This document shows positions 8,649-17,266 of a DNA stretch of 64,000 nucleotides, in pieces. Where the stretch lies: NCBI RefSeq assembly GCF_023534745.1, contig NZ_JAMHJQ010000008.1, forward strand, positions 62,406 through 126,405. The letters are read 5' to 3'. The notes below the pieces were generated by a model. That model searched no databases and had not been told where the DNA came from. It worked only from the letters and a program-made list of their open reading frames with translations. The DNA comes from Streptomyces sp. 35G-GA-8 (GTDB lineage Bacteria > Actinomycetota > Actinomycetes > Streptomycetales > Streptomycetaceae). Every line of letters begins with the position of its first letter. Position 1 is the stretch's first letter. The position numbers were made by a program, and so were the translations under genes.

Positions 8649-9905
8649 TCACAGGACCGGCGCCCGGGACTCGTCGTGCGGGGCGAACAGCTCGTCCTGC
8701 GCCGCCTCCCGCGCCGTCAGCAGGGCTCCGCGCAGGACGGCCGCGCCGCCGAGCGCCCCGGCCCTGACCTCCGTACGCAGCGGGGACATCGTGGCCAGCC
8801 GGTCCTCGACCCGGGCCGCAAGCACCTCGCCGCCCGCGTGGCCCGCCTCCCCGGCCAGCACGATCCGGCCGGGGTCGAGTACGGCGCTGACCGCCGCGGC
8901 GCCGAGAGCGAGCCGCTCGGCGAGGTCGTCGAGAAACGCCGCCGCGGACCCGCCCTCGTCCGCCGGGGCGTCCTCGCCCGCTCCCGCCTCAGCCGCCGGG
9001 GCGCCCCCGACGGCTCTCACCGCGGCGCGCACCAGCGCGGCGGAGGGCGGTTCCTGTGGCGCGGGGACGGCCGAGACGCCGTAGCGCCCGGCGAGTTCGA
9101 CGACGCCCGCCGACCCCGCCAGGGTGTGGAAACCGCCGTCGGAGGAGACCGCCGAGGGAAGTCGCGACGTACCGGGCATGGGCAGGAAGCCGATCTCGCC
9201 CGCTCCCCCGGAGGCACCCCTGCGGAGCTTGCCGTCGAGCACGACGGCCGCGCCCACGCCGTGACCGAGCCAGAGCAGGACGAAGGTGTCCTGGTCACGG
9301 GCCGCGCCGAGGCGCTGTTCCGCGAGCGCGGCGAGATTCGTCTCGTTCTCGACCAGGACCCTGGCGGGCAGCCGTTCCTGGAGCACGGCGACGAGCCTGC
9401 GGTGCCAGGCGGGCAGCCCGCTGGAGTCGCGGAGTTCGCCGGTGACCGGGTCGACCAGCCCCGGGGCGCCGATGCCCACGCTGTGCAGGGGTACGGTGCC
9501 CGCCTTCCCCGCCGTACGCTCCAGCAGGACCACGGCCCGTTCGACGGCGGCTTCCGTGGCGGTGTCGCTGCCGATGGGCAGGACCGCCTCGGCGAGGGTC
9601 TTGCCGAGCAGATCCGCGACCACCACGGAGACGCTGTCGGTCCGTACGTCGAGGGCCGCGAGATGGGCGCGGTCCGCGACGATCCCGTACAGCCGCGCGT
9701 TCGGGCCGCGACGCCGGTCGCCCGTCTCGCCCACCACCTCGACCAGCCCGGAGTCCTGAAGCCGCTCGACCAGATCGGCGACGGTGGGCCGGGAGAGCCC
9801 GGTCAGCGTCTTCAACTGTCCCGCCGTCAACGGGCCTTCCCGCTGAAGCAGTCGCAGGGCGAGCCGGTCGTTGATCGCTCTGGCGGTGCTCGGGGACGCG
9901 GCCAT
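8649..9905 (-). CDS. ROK-family transcriptional repressor
   Basis: 418-residue ROK protein: an N-terminal winged HTH (about 10-75, LTAGQLKTLTGLSRPTVADL) followed by a sugar-kinase-like ROK domain. It probably represses the divergent MFS gene at 10064 through the palindrome at 9965-9987 and is released by a sugar. One oddity: after GAGEIGF the usual zinc site (GEIGH then CxCGxxGC) is absent, the His being Phe and the cysteines missing, so ligand binding may differ from Mlc/NagC. An insertion rich in Ala/Glu (about 300-325) is also seen. The actual ligand is not readable from the sequence. Confidence 0.9.
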   Translation of the reverse strand: MAASPSTARAINDRLALRLLQREGPLTAGQLKTLTGLSRPTVADLVERLQDSGLVEVVGETGDRRRGPNARLYGIVADRAHLAALDVRTDSVSVVVADLLGKTLAEAVLPIGSDTATEAAVERAVVLLERTAGKAGTVPLHSVGIGAPGLVDPVTGELRDSSGLPAWHRRLVAVLQERLPARVLVENETNLAALAEQRLGAARDQDTFVLLWLGHGVGAAVVLDGKLRRGASGGAGEIGFLPMPGTSRLPSAVSSDGGFHTLAGSAGVVELAGRYGVSAVPAPQEPPSAALVRAAVRAVGGAPAAEAGAGEDAPADEGGSAAAFLDDLAERLALGAAAVSAVLDPGRIVLAGEAGHAGGEVLAARVEDRLATMSPLRTEVRAGALGGAAVLRGALLTAREAAQDELFAPHDESRAPVL

Positions 9906-9964
9906 GCCGGAATCCTTCCAGATCGCCGGGGCGGCCCATGCGCACCCGGCTCATCAAGGCCTAT

Positions 9965-9987
9965 TTATCAGGCAGGGTTCCTGATAA
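9965..9987. promoter_or_regulatory. Palindromic operator between ROK repressor and MFS gene
   Basis: Inverted repeat TTATCAGG (9965-9972), 7-bp spacer, CCTGATAA (9980-9987). The AT-rich arms stand out in GC-rich DNA, and the site lies in the 158-bp gap between the divergent ROK (start 9905) and MFS (start 10064) genes. The arm length and spacing suit a dimeric winged-HTH repressor. It is the natural candidate for the ROK protein's own operator controlling both genes. The binding itself is inferred. Confidence 0.75.
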
Positions 9988-10063
9988 TTTACTCCGGCAC
10001 CGACGAAGGTGCGTCACCGGGTGGTCGGGTACGGGCACCTCTCAGGGGAGGAACAGGACGCTG

Positions 10064-11290
10064 ATGCCGGCTGAAGTGGTCCACGACAGGCAGAGGTTGC
10101 GGCGGGCCAGGTTCGCCGTCGCCGCTGTCTTCTGCGTACACGGAGCCGTCACCGGCAGCTTCGCCACCCGTATCCCCTGGATCCAGGATCACGCCGGGAT
10201 CAGCGCGGGTCAGCTCGGGCTCGCGCTCGCCTTTCCCGCGATCGGCGCGTCCGTCGCCATGCCGCTGGCGAGCGGGATCAGCCACCGCTTCGGGTCACGC
10301 AACGCGCTGCGCGTCCTGCTCGCCCTGTGGACACTCGCGCTGACCCTGCCGTCGCTGGCCCCGAATCTCGCCACCCTGTGCGCGGCCCTGTTCGCGTACG
10401 GCGCCGCCTCGGGCCTCTCCGACGTGGTGATGAACGCCCTCGGGGTGGAGGTCGAGAACCGGCTCAACAAGTCGATCATGTCGAGTCTGCACGGCATGTG
10501 GAGCACGGGTGCGCTGATCGGCTCCGCCGCCGGCACCCTCGCGGCCCATCTGGGCAGTGACGCCCGGCTGCACCATCTGCTCGCCGCCACCGTGCTCACG
10601 GTGCTCGGCCTGGTGGCCTGCCAGGGCGTACTCGATCTGCGCAGCGCACCCGAGGAGGACCCGCCGCCGCGGTTCGCGCTGCCGCCGAAGTCCGCGCTGC
10701 TGATCGGCGCGATCGGGTTCTGCGCGGTCTTCGCGGAGGGCGCGAGCCTCGACTGGTCGGCGGTCTACCTCCGGGACGTGCTGGACACCTCCCCGGGTGT
10801 CGCGGCGGCGTCGACCACGGCCTTCGCGCTCACCATGGCGGTGGCGCGGCTCGCGGGCGACCGGGTGGTCGACCGGTTCGGCGCGGTACGGACCGTACGG
10901 ACGGGCGGCGCGCTGGCCGTGGTGGGCGGCTTCCTGGTGGTCACCGCGCCGCAACCGGTGGTCGCCATGGGCGGGTTCGCGTTCCTCGGGCTCGGCGTGG
11001 CCGTGGTCGTCCCGCTCGCCTTCGCGGCGGCGGGCCGCGCGGGGCCCAATCCGAGCCAGGCCATCGCGGGTGTCGCCACCATCACGTACACCTCGGGGCT
11101 GATCGCCCCTTCGGCGATCGGCGCGGTCGCGGACGCGACCTCGCTGGTGGTCTCCTTCGGGCTGGTGACGCTGCTCGCCTGCGGGCTGATGGTGGGGGCG
11201 GGGGTGCTCCGCACGGGCGACCGCCGCACCGTGGCGACCGCCGCCGACCCCACCACCAAACCCGCGGCGGCCCCGACACCCGAGGCGTGA
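10064..11290 (+). CDS. MFS transporter
   Basis: 408-residue major facilitator protein with about 12 hydrophobic helices; the first half includes GSFATRIPWIQ and ISHRFGSRNALR (a loop 2-3 type motif) and the second half VDRFGAVRTVRTGG. The ATG at 10064 is chosen because GGGAGGAA lies just upstream; an in-frame ATG at 9938 would run through the operator palindrome and is unlikely. The first-half pattern resembles fucose/sugar or drug exporters of the MFS. It is divergent from a ROK repressor, so sugar or sugar-derivative transport is plausible but not proven. Confidence 0.85.
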   Translation: MPAEVVHDRQRLRRARFAVAAVFCVHGAVTGSFATRIPWIQDHAGISAGQLGLALAFPAIGASVAMPLASGISHRFGSRNALRVLLALWTLALTLPSLAPNLATLCAALFAYGAASGLSDVVMNALGVEVENRLNKSIMSSLHGMWSTGALIGSAAGTLAAHLGSDARLHHLLAATVLTVLGLVACQGVLDLRSAPEEDPPPRFALPPKSALLIGAIGFCAVFAEGASLDWSAVYLRDVLDTSPGVAAASTTAFALTMAVARLAGDRVVDRFGAVRTVRTGGALAVVGGFLVVTAPQPVVAMGGFAFLGLGVAVVVPLAFAAAGRAGPNPSQAIAGVATITYTSGLIAPSAIGAVADATSLVVSFGLVTLLACGLMVGAGVLRTGDRRTVATAADPTTKPAAAPTPEA

Positions 11291-11305
11291 GTCCGGGGCC
11301 CCCGC

Positions 11306-12628
11306 TCAGCCCGCGATCGAGTCCAGCTGTTCCGCGGCGGGCCGCAGCGCCCAGAGGTCACCCCCCGGCGGCGTCTCCAGGCTGGGGAGCGCGGCGCGGG
11401 CGGCGCGGTCCCCCGCGTCGGCCGCCGCGTGGACGATGTCGCTGGCGGCGAAACGCTTGAACTCCAGCTCGGGATGCGGCCAGGGGGCCGCGCCGGTCGC
11501 GGCCGGCAGCAGATAGTCGACGGCCTTGAACAGGCTCTGCCCCTGGGGCCCCTCATAGGCCCAGAGGTTCACGCCGACCTGTTCACCGATGGCGGCCAGG
11601 CGCGTGTAGGCGACCAGGTCGAAGGTCGAGTAGTGCCAACTGCGGGTGCGCGTCAGCTCCTGGGGCTGGCTGCCGTCGGCCGCGATCTGGGGATCTATGC
11701 GCTTCGAACGGGCGTCGAGGACGATCTTCCGCGCGAGGCTCCGGTCGCCCGTGGCGAGCGCGAGCCCGGCCACCTGCATGTCCATGAACGTGCCGTGGTT
11801 GTTCTTGGCCGCCGACTCCTCCTTGCCGAAGGGCGAGTTGACCAGCCAGTCCAGGAACTCGTCGTTCCAGGCGCGCATCCCCGCGCGGTCGCCTCGGGTC
11901 CAGCCCGGGGCCCCGCTGTCGAGGATCGCGAGGGCGTCGAGGACGCTGGTGTACTGCTGTGAGAAGTCGATGATGCCAATGGCGCGGCCGTCGTACTTGC
12001 AGGGGATGAACTGCCCGTGGTTGAGGTTCGGGTTCATCCGGGTGGCGGGGTCGACGAACCAGGTGCGCAGAATCCGCGCCGCGTGCTCCGCGTACTGCTT
12101 CTTGCCGGTGTAGTACCAGGCCAGGCTGAGCGTGGTGGTGGAGTTGAAGACCTTGCCGATGTCGGGGCGGTCGGTGCCCGTGTCGACCTCGGGGTTCCGT
12201 TCGCCGTCGCGCTGGACGTACGGACAGCCCCAGGGGTTGGCCTCGGTCTTCGGCTGTGACGGCCACCAGTACGGGGCCTGGCTGAGGTAGTCGTGCGGGT
12301 CACCGCTGGGGGCGGGCCTCGGCTTGTCCGTGACGGTCCAGGGCCCCTTGTCGAGCCAGGAATCGGCTTGCGCGGTAAGGGACTTGACCGTCGCGCGGAG
12401 GGCGGGGTCGCCGCGGTCGAGGGCGATACGGGCCTGGCGCATCCGGTTGCCGTCGATCACCACGGTCCGCGGAGCCAGGGGACCCGCGCGATGGTGGCCG
12501 GAGGGCCGGTCCGCGACGGGGGACGCGACGGGGGACGCGGCGGAGGACGCGGCCGGGACGAGTACGGCGGCGACGGTGGCCATGACGGCGATCAGAACGG
12601 CCGGACGCCATCGGGTGGTTCCGCTCAC
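11306..12628 (-). CDS. Secreted alginate-lyase-family protein
   Basis: 440 residues with an N-terminal signal peptide (hydrophobic core about 10-30, likely cut after Ala residues near 28-31). The mature part is an all-alpha toroid of the PF05426/PL5-like type: YWWPSQP near 118, NPNLNHGQFIP near 200, and KNNHGTFMDMQ near 262, which carries the Asn-His pair used by these lyases. RSWHYSTFDLVAYTRLA follows. It likely acts outside the cell on uronic-acid polysaccharides, but substrate cannot be told from sequence. The GTG at 12628 has AGGAG seven bases upstream. Palindromic sites lie immediately upstream of the ribosome site. Confidence 0.85.
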   Translation of the reverse strand: MSGTTRWRPAVLIAVMATVAAVLVPAASSAASPVASPVADRPSGHHRAGPLAPRTVVIDGNRMRQARIALDRGDPALRATVKSLTAQADSWLDKGPWTVTDKPRPAPSGDPHDYLSQAPYWWPSQPKTEANPWGCPYVQRDGERNPEVDTGTDRPDIGKVFNSTTTLSLAWYYTGKKQYAEHAARILRTWFVDPATRMNPNLNHGQFIPCKYDGRAIGIIDFSQQYTSVLDALAILDSGAPGWTRGDRAGMRAWNDEFLDWLVNSPFGKEESAAKNNHGTFMDMQVAGLALATGDRSLARKIVLDARSKRIDPQIAADGSQPQELTRTRSWHYSTFDLVAYTRLAAIGEQVGVNLWAYEGPQGQSLFKAVDYLLPAATGAAPWPHPELEFKRFAASDIVHAAADAGDRAARAALPSLETPPGGDLWALRPAAEQLDSIAG

Positions 12629-12640
12629 TGGGCGCTCCTA

Positions 12641-12730
12641 TCATGTACATGAACGTTATTCATGAACGAGGCCGTGCGAGCGTAGAGGCGGCCGGTATCG
12701 CTGACAATGGTGTGCGCACAATTCATGAAT
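12641..12730. promoter_or_regulatory. Cluster of TTCATGAA-type palindromes upstream of the alginate-lyase-like gene
   Basis: Perfect palindromes TCATGTACATGA (12641-12652), TGTGCGCACA (12711-12720) and ATTCATGAAT (12721-12730), plus a TTCATGAA core at 12659-12666. The two TTCATGAA cores (12659 and 12722) are 63 bp apart, about six helical turns. They sit in the 270-bp gap between the minus-strand lyase and the plus-strand oxidoreductase and close to the lyase start. They look like operator sites of an unknown dimeric regulator; which gene is controlled is inferred from proximity. Confidence 0.5.
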
Positions 12731-12898
12731 GAGAACAACGGCCACCAAGAAACCACCAGTTGCCCCGCGCTGCGCGGCGCGTCGCACGTCGACTCCATGA
12801 CGGCCGGATCCGTACCGTACGGAACTCCAAAAGGCTGAGCGCTCGACAAGAGCGTGCCTACGGTGGTTCTCCCATCGTCCGTACGAAGGAGTGCGCAT

Positions 12899-13828
12899 AT
12901 GCCGGTCGCCCTGGGTCTCGGTCTTCCGCAGATGAAGCAGTACGACATCGGCCGCGATGTGGCCACCGTGGCGCGGGCCGCGGAGGAGGCCGGATACGAG
13001 AGTCTCTGGGTCTTCGAACGCGTGCTCTTCCCCGAGCCCGCCACCCAAGGGCTCTACGGCGTGCCGGGGCTGCCCTGGCCCGACTCCTATCGGGGCGTCG
13101 CCGACCCGCTGATCACCCTCGCGCTGGCCGCCGCCGCCACCGAGCGGGCCCAGCTCGGCACGAGCGTCCTGGTCGCGCCCCTGCACGTACCGTTCCAGCT
13201 GGCCCGTTCGCTCGCCTCGCTCGATGTCGCGAGCGGCGGGCGGGTGATCGCCGGCCTCGGCACGGGCTGGTCGCTCGACGAGTACGCCGCCGCCTCCGTC
13301 GCCCCCTTCGAGAAGCGCGGCGCGGTCCTGGACGAGGTCCTCGACGTCTGCGCGGCCGTCTGGGGTCCGGACCCGGTCGCGTACGAGGGCGAGCTGACCA
13401 CCATCGCACCGTCCGCGGTCGGCCCCAAGCCGGTCCGCTCCATCCCGGTCTATCTGCCCGCGAGCAGCCCGCGCGCCACCCGGCGCCTGGTGGACCGCGC
13501 GGACGGCTGGGTGCCCGTGGCCATGGGCGCGGCGCAGCTGACCGAGCAGTGGCGGCAGGTGCGGGAGCTGGCCGACGAGCGCGGCCGTGAGCGTCCCCTC
13601 GACGCGTGGGCCCGCGCCAACGCGACCTACAGCGCCAAGCCGTTCGAGGGCGAGGGCCGGCGGCCCTTCCAGGGCAGTGTGGCGCAGATCGTCGAGGACC
13701 TGGCGGCGCACGCCGAGTCGGGGGTACCGGCGATCATGCTGGACCTCCAGACCACGACGCGTGACGCGACGGAGCTGGCCGACGTGGCGGCCGAGGTGTA
13801 CGCGGAGGCACGCGCGGCGGGCATCTGA
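12899..13828 (+). CDS. LLM-class F420-dependent oxidoreductase
   Basis: 309-residue TIM-barrel protein of the luciferase-like monooxygenase family; the start MPVALGLGLPQM is preceded by GAAGGAG. Features include EEAGYESLWVFERVLFPEP near 30, the TERAQLGTSVLVAPLH stretch near 85 and ASGGRVIAGLGTGWSLDEY near 115. These F420-type members transfer hydride using reduced deazaflavin, a cofactor that streptomycetes make. The substrate is unknown. A hairpin just after the stop (13839-13875) probably ends the transcript. No clear functional link to the neighbours. Confidence 0.88.
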   Translation: MPVALGLGLPQMKQYDIGRDVATVARAAEEAGYESLWVFERVLFPEPATQGLYGVPGLPWPDSYRGVADPLITLALAAAATERAQLGTSVLVAPLHVPFQLARSLASLDVASGGRVIAGLGTGWSLDEYAAASVAPFEKRGAVLDEVLDVCAAVWGPDPVAYEGELTTIAPSAVGPKPVRSIPVYLPASSPRATRRLVDRADGWVPVAMGAAQLTEQWRQVRELADERGRERPLDAWARANATYSAKPFEGEGRRPFQGSVAQIVEDLAAHAESGVPAIMLDLQTTTRDATELADVAAEVYAEARAAGI

Positions 13829-13838
13829 CTCAGACCGC

Positions 13839-13875
13839 GACGGGGCCCGTTCCCCCGCCGGGAGCGGGTCCCGTC
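13839..13875 (+). terminator. Hairpin terminator between convergent genes
   Basis: Stem of about 16 bp: left arm 13839-13854, right arm 13860-13875, with two weak pairs, followed by TCTCTCT. It lies 10 bp after the stop of the F420 oxidoreductase and before the end of the convergent amine oxidase gene, so it could serve both. Confidence 0.6.
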
Positions 13876-13930
13876 TCTCTCCGGAGCGGGCCGTGTCCCT
13901 CCCGGAACGGGTCCGGTCGCCCCGTCGCCG

Positions 13931-15652
13931 TCAGTCCTCGGGCAGTTCGACCGGCGCCAGCTCGTCGTACAGATCTCCGGGCCCCGGGTTCGTCGCGTCC
14001 GTGGTACCCCCGAAGTGGGTCATCACCCCCCACACCGCGTTGAGCGCGGTCTGTACAGCACCCTCCGCCCACCCCGCGGTCCACGAGATGTCGTCGCCCG
14101 CCAGGAAGATCCCCCGCTTGTCGGCGGGCAGCCGGTCCTGCATGAAGTGGGTGAACAGCCGGCGCTGATAGCGGTAGTGCCCCGGCAGATTCGCCTTGAA
14201 CGCGCCCATGAAGTACGGCTCGTTCTCCCAGGAGACGGTCACGGGGCTGCCGATCAGATGCTTGCGGATGTCCACCTTGGGATAGATCTCGCGCAGCGAG
14301 TTCAGCATGACCTCCATCCGCTCCTCGGCGGAGAGCGGCAGCCACTTGAGACTGTCGTCGCACCACGTGTACGAGAGACAGATGACGGCGGGCCGGTCGG
14401 GGCCGTTGTCCAGCAGATACGTGCCCCGGGTCATCCGGTCGGTGAGCGTCATCGACATCGTGTCGCGCCCGGTCGGCACGCCCCGGTCGTCCACGGCCGG
14501 ATCCAGCCAGAACGGCCGGTCGACCGGCACGAACAGCTTGGACGACTCCATGTAGTGGGTGCGCTCCATCGCCGTCCAGTGGTCGATCGGGAAGAGCGAG
14601 TCGTCGCAGGCGATCTTGGAGAGCAGCAGCCACGACTGCGCGGTGAAGATCGCGGCACGGTAGGTACGGATCCGGCCGGAGGCGTCCGTGACGGTGATCC
14701 GGTTGCCCGAGGTGCGGTGCAGCCGGGTCACGGCCGGCAGGGGCGTCCCCCCGTGCAGGGACGACAGCGAGGTACCGGCCGGCCAGTGTGTGATCTTCCG
14801 TGGCTCGTCCTCCCACAGCCGCAGCGGGAGCTGCTGGCTGCCGCCGACAATGGAGCGGTGGTGGTCGTCGGCCTCGGTGTAGACGACCCGCAGGATCTCC
14901 AGGATGGAGTTGGGGAAGTCGGTGTCCCAGCCGCCGGTGCCGAAGCCGACCTGGCCGAAGATCTCCCGGTGGCGGAAGGACTTGAAGGCCGGGGAGTCGC
15001 AGAGGAACCCGTAGAAGGTCTGGTTGTCGAGCTTCTCGACCAGCCGCGCCCAGATCTCCCGGATCCGCGGCACATCGCGCTCGCGCAGGGCCCGGTTCAT
15101 GTCGGAGAAGTCGGCGCCCTCCTCCAGACAGGTGGTCCAGGCGTCCATCACCTCGCGGTAGACCGGCGGCAGATCGTCCACGGTCTTCGCGTAGTGGGAC
15201 TCGCCCTTGAGATCGACGACGGTCGACGGGGTGCCGGGGGCCAGCGGGTTGGGGAACGCCCGGGTCTCCAGACCCACCAGATCGATGTAGTGCCGCAGCG
15301 CGGTGGAGGAGGGCGGGAAGCGCATCGCGCCCATCTCGGCGGTCAGTTCCGGCTCACAGCCCTCGAAGCCGACCGTACGCAGCCGCCCGCCGATCCGGTC
15401 GGCCTCGTACACGACGGGCTTCAGGCCCATCTTCATCAGCTCGTACGCGGCGACGATGCCGGAGAGCCCGCCACCGATGACGGCGACCTCGGCGCCGTGC
15501 TCGGTCGCGGGTATCTGGCCGAGCCCGGCGGGGTGCGCGAGATAGTCGTCGTACGCGTAGGGGAAGTCCGGTCCGAACATGGTGATCGGCGGCTGGGCGC
15601 CGACGGGCTGCGCGTCGGCGTGCTGGACGGCGGTGGGCACCGTGGACGTCAT
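13931..15652 (-). CDS. davB: Flavin amine oxidase, probable L-lysine 2-monooxygenase
   Basis: 573-residue FAD enzyme of the flavin monoamine oxidase family. The N-terminal PITMFGPDFPYAYDDYLAHP block precedes the Rossmann motif VAVIGGGLSGIVAAYELMK (GGGLSG at 60-65), and the C-terminal FAD motif is GIFLAGDDISWTAGWAEGA. From memory, these blocks, including PVVYEA, FGQVGFGTGGWDTDFPNS and SMTLTDRMTRGTYLLDNG, closely resemble Pseudomonas putida DavB, which oxidises and decarboxylates L-lysine to 5-aminovaleramide. The gene just upstream encodes a DavA-like amidase, which fits. Tryptophan 2-monooxygenase activity is the main alternative. AAGGAG lies upstream of the ATG. Confidence 0.8.
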   Translation of the reverse strand: MTSTVPTAVQHADAQPVGAQPPITMFGPDFPYAYDDYLAHPAGLGQIPATEHGAEVAVIGGGLSGIVAAYELMKMGLKPVVYEADRIGGRLRTVGFEGCEPELTAEMGAMRFPPSSTALRHYIDLVGLETRAFPNPLAPGTPSTVVDLKGESHYAKTVDDLPPVYREVMDAWTTCLEEGADFSDMNRALRERDVPRIREIWARLVEKLDNQTFYGFLCDSPAFKSFRHREIFGQVGFGTGGWDTDFPNSILEILRVVYTEADDHHRSIVGGSQQLPLRLWEDEPRKITHWPAGTSLSSLHGGTPLPAVTRLHRTSGNRITVTDASGRIRTYRAAIFTAQSWLLLSKIACDDSLFPIDHWTAMERTHYMESSKLFVPVDRPFWLDPAVDDRGVPTGRDTMSMTLTDRMTRGTYLLDNGPDRPAVICLSYTWCDDSLKWLPLSAEERMEVMLNSLREIYPKVDIRKHLIGSPVTVSWENEPYFMGAFKANLPGHYRYQRRLFTHFMQDRLPADKRGIFLAGDDISWTAGWAEGAVQTALNAVWGVMTHFGGTTDATNPGPGDLYDELAPVELPED

Positions 15653-15767
15653 GGGGTACGGACTCCTTGCGGGTACGGCGTACGGCGGGGAGGGCGGGTA
15701 CGGCGCTGACAGCAGAACGGGGACGGGCGCGACCGGCTCGGCGCGGGCCGGCTCAGGCGTGCCCGGC

Positions 15768-16580
15768 TCAGTGCGGATCGGCTCGGACGAGTGAGGTGTA
15801 GAGCCCGGGTGCGCGGTCCCGCAGATAGGGATTGGCCGCGCGGGAGGCGCCCAGCAGCTCGCCGTCGACCTCTCCGAGCACCAGCTCCTCGCTCCGCCCC
15901 GCGCGCGCCCTGGCAGCGCCGTCGGGGCCCGCGAGACAGCTCAGCCCGACGAACTCGAACTCGCCCTCATGGCCCGTCCTGTTCACATACGCCACATACA
16001 TCTGGTTCTCGAAGGCCCGGACCGGCACGACGGACTCGGCGACGAACTGGAACGGATGCATCTGGGCGGTGGGCACCAGCAGCAGATCGGTACCGGCCAG
16101 GGCGTGCGACCGCACGTTCTCGGGGAACTCGACGTCGTAACAGATCATGATCCCGATCCGCAGCCCGGCCAGCTCGGCCTGGACCACGGGCAGCTCCCCC
16201 GGGGTGAACCACTCACGCTCGAAGCCGCCGAAGAGATGCGTCTTGCGGTAGTTGGCGAGCCGTGTGCCGTCGGGCCCGATCAGCTGCGCGGCGTTGAAGA
16301 TCCGCTCGCCCTCGCGCTCGGGGTAGCCGTAGAGCACCGCGAGTCCATGGCGTACGGCGATCTCCGCCACCGCCGCGGCCCCCGGGCCGTCCACGGGCTC
16401 GGCCAGTTGGGGCACCCGGTCGCCGATGGCGTAGCCGGTCAGGAACATCTCGGGACAGACCAGCAGCCCGGCGCCCGCGTCGGCGGCACGGGCCGCGGCC
16501 TCGTCGAGCGCCATGAGATTCCCGGCGACCGAACCGGGTCGGCCGGAGCTCTGGAGCAGGGCGGTACGCAGCGGCGGCAT
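15768..16580 (-). CDS. davA: Carbon-nitrogen hydrolase, probable 5-aminovaleramidase
   Basis: 270-residue nitrilase-superfamily amidase. The catalytic triad can be read directly: Glu44 in CPEMFLTGY, Lys113 in YRKTHLFG and Cys147 in IMICYDVEFPENV. From memory the sequence closely follows P. putida DavA (LLVCPEMFLTGY, YGYPER, YRKTHLFG, ICYDxEFPEN), which hydrolyses 5-aminovaleramide to 5-aminovalerate. It lies directly upstream of the davB-like gene (115 bp) and downstream of an Lrp-type regulator, consistent with a lysine-catabolism operon. Davs T and D, for the next steps, are not in the window. Confidence 0.8.
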   Translation of the reverse strand: MPPLRTALLQSSGRPGSVAGNLMALDEAAARAADAGAGLLVCPEMFLTGYAIGDRVPQLAEPVDGPGAAAVAEIAVRHGLAVLYGYPEREGERIFNAAQLIGPDGTRLANYRKTHLFGGFEREWFTPGELPVVQAELAGLRIGIMICYDVEFPENVRSHALAGTDLLLVPTAQMHPFQFVAESVVPVRAFENQMYVAYVNRTGHEGEFEFVGLSCLAGPDGAARARAGRSEELVLGEVDGELLGASRAANPYLRDRAPGLYTSLVRADPH

Positions 16581-16659
16581 GGCTGACCTCGGGCGGTGCG
16601 AAGGGGGGCGGGGGCGACGGCACCGACGCTACGGTCCGGCCACCGCGCCCGGCAAGACG

Positions 16660-16723
16660 CGACCGTTGCGCGCCGACCACCGATCCATTGCGTGCTCTGC
16701 GGCTCCCTCGGCGATTCGTTGCG
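16660..16723. promoter_or_regulatory. Three spaced repeats upstream of the DavA-like gene
   Basis: Imperfect repeats CGACCGTTGCG (16660-16670), CGATCCATTGCG (16681-16692) and CGATTCGTTGCG (16712-16723) in the 161-bp gap between the Lrp gene and davA. Their 3' ends are 22 and 31 bp apart, close to two and three helical turns. Lrp/AsnC regulators are known to bind several phased sites, so these are candidates for autoregulation and control of davA-davB. Binding is inference. Confidence 0.5.
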
Positions 16724-16741
16724 TGGAGACGTCTTCGCTGG

Positions 16742-17266
16742 TCAGAAGGGGGGCGCGGAGCCGGTCGGGCTGTTCGTGGACGGCATCGCCGCGCGCTGGG
16801 CGGCGCCGTCGCCGGTCCCCTCCAGCCCCGAGTAGCGCCGCAGCAGCGGGGACAGCACGAGCACGGACTTCGTACGCTCCACATAGGGCTCGCCCGCGAT
16901 GCGTTCGAGTACCTGCTCGAAGTGGCGCATATCGGCGGCGAAGACCTGGACGATCGCGTCCGCCTCGCCGGTGACGGTGGAGGCGGAGACCACCTCGGGC
17001 AGCCGTTCCAGGCCCCGCTGGATGGCTTCCGGCGAGGTCTTGCGCCGGCAGTAGATCTCGATGAACCCCTCGGTCTCCCAGCCGAGCGCCGCCGGGTCGA
17101 CCCGTACGGTGAAGCCGGTGATCGCGCCCTCGGCGCGCAGCCGGTCGACGCGCCGCTTCACCGCGGGCGCGGACAGACCGACGAGTGAGCCGATATCGGC
17201 GTAGGAGCGGCGGGCGTCCGCGGCGAGGGCGTGGACGATGCGTTCGTCGAGATCGTTGAGTCGCAC
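16742..17266 (-). CDS. Lrp/AsnC-family transcriptional regulator
   Basis: 174 residues: N-terminal HTH (about 1-55, LNDLDERIVHALAADARRSY then DIGSLVGLSAPAVKRRVDRL) followed by a RAM ligand-binding domain (about 65-145). A Pro/Ser-rich tail ends the protein. The GTG at 17266 gives the usual family start (MRLNDLDERI); longer upstream reading lacks family similarity. It is the first of three minus-strand genes Lrp-davA-davB, so it probably responds to lysine or a related amino acid and controls that pathway. The ligand is not determined by sequence. Confidence 0.9.
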   Translation of the reverse strand: MRLNDLDERIVHALAADARRSYADIGSLVGLSAPAVKRRVDRLRAEGAITGFTVRVDPAALGWETEGFIEIYCRRKTSPEAIQRGLERLPEVVSASTVTGEADAIVQVFAADMRHFEQVLERIAGEPYVERTKSVLVLSPLLRRYSGLEGTGDGAAQRAAMPSTNSPTGSAPPF

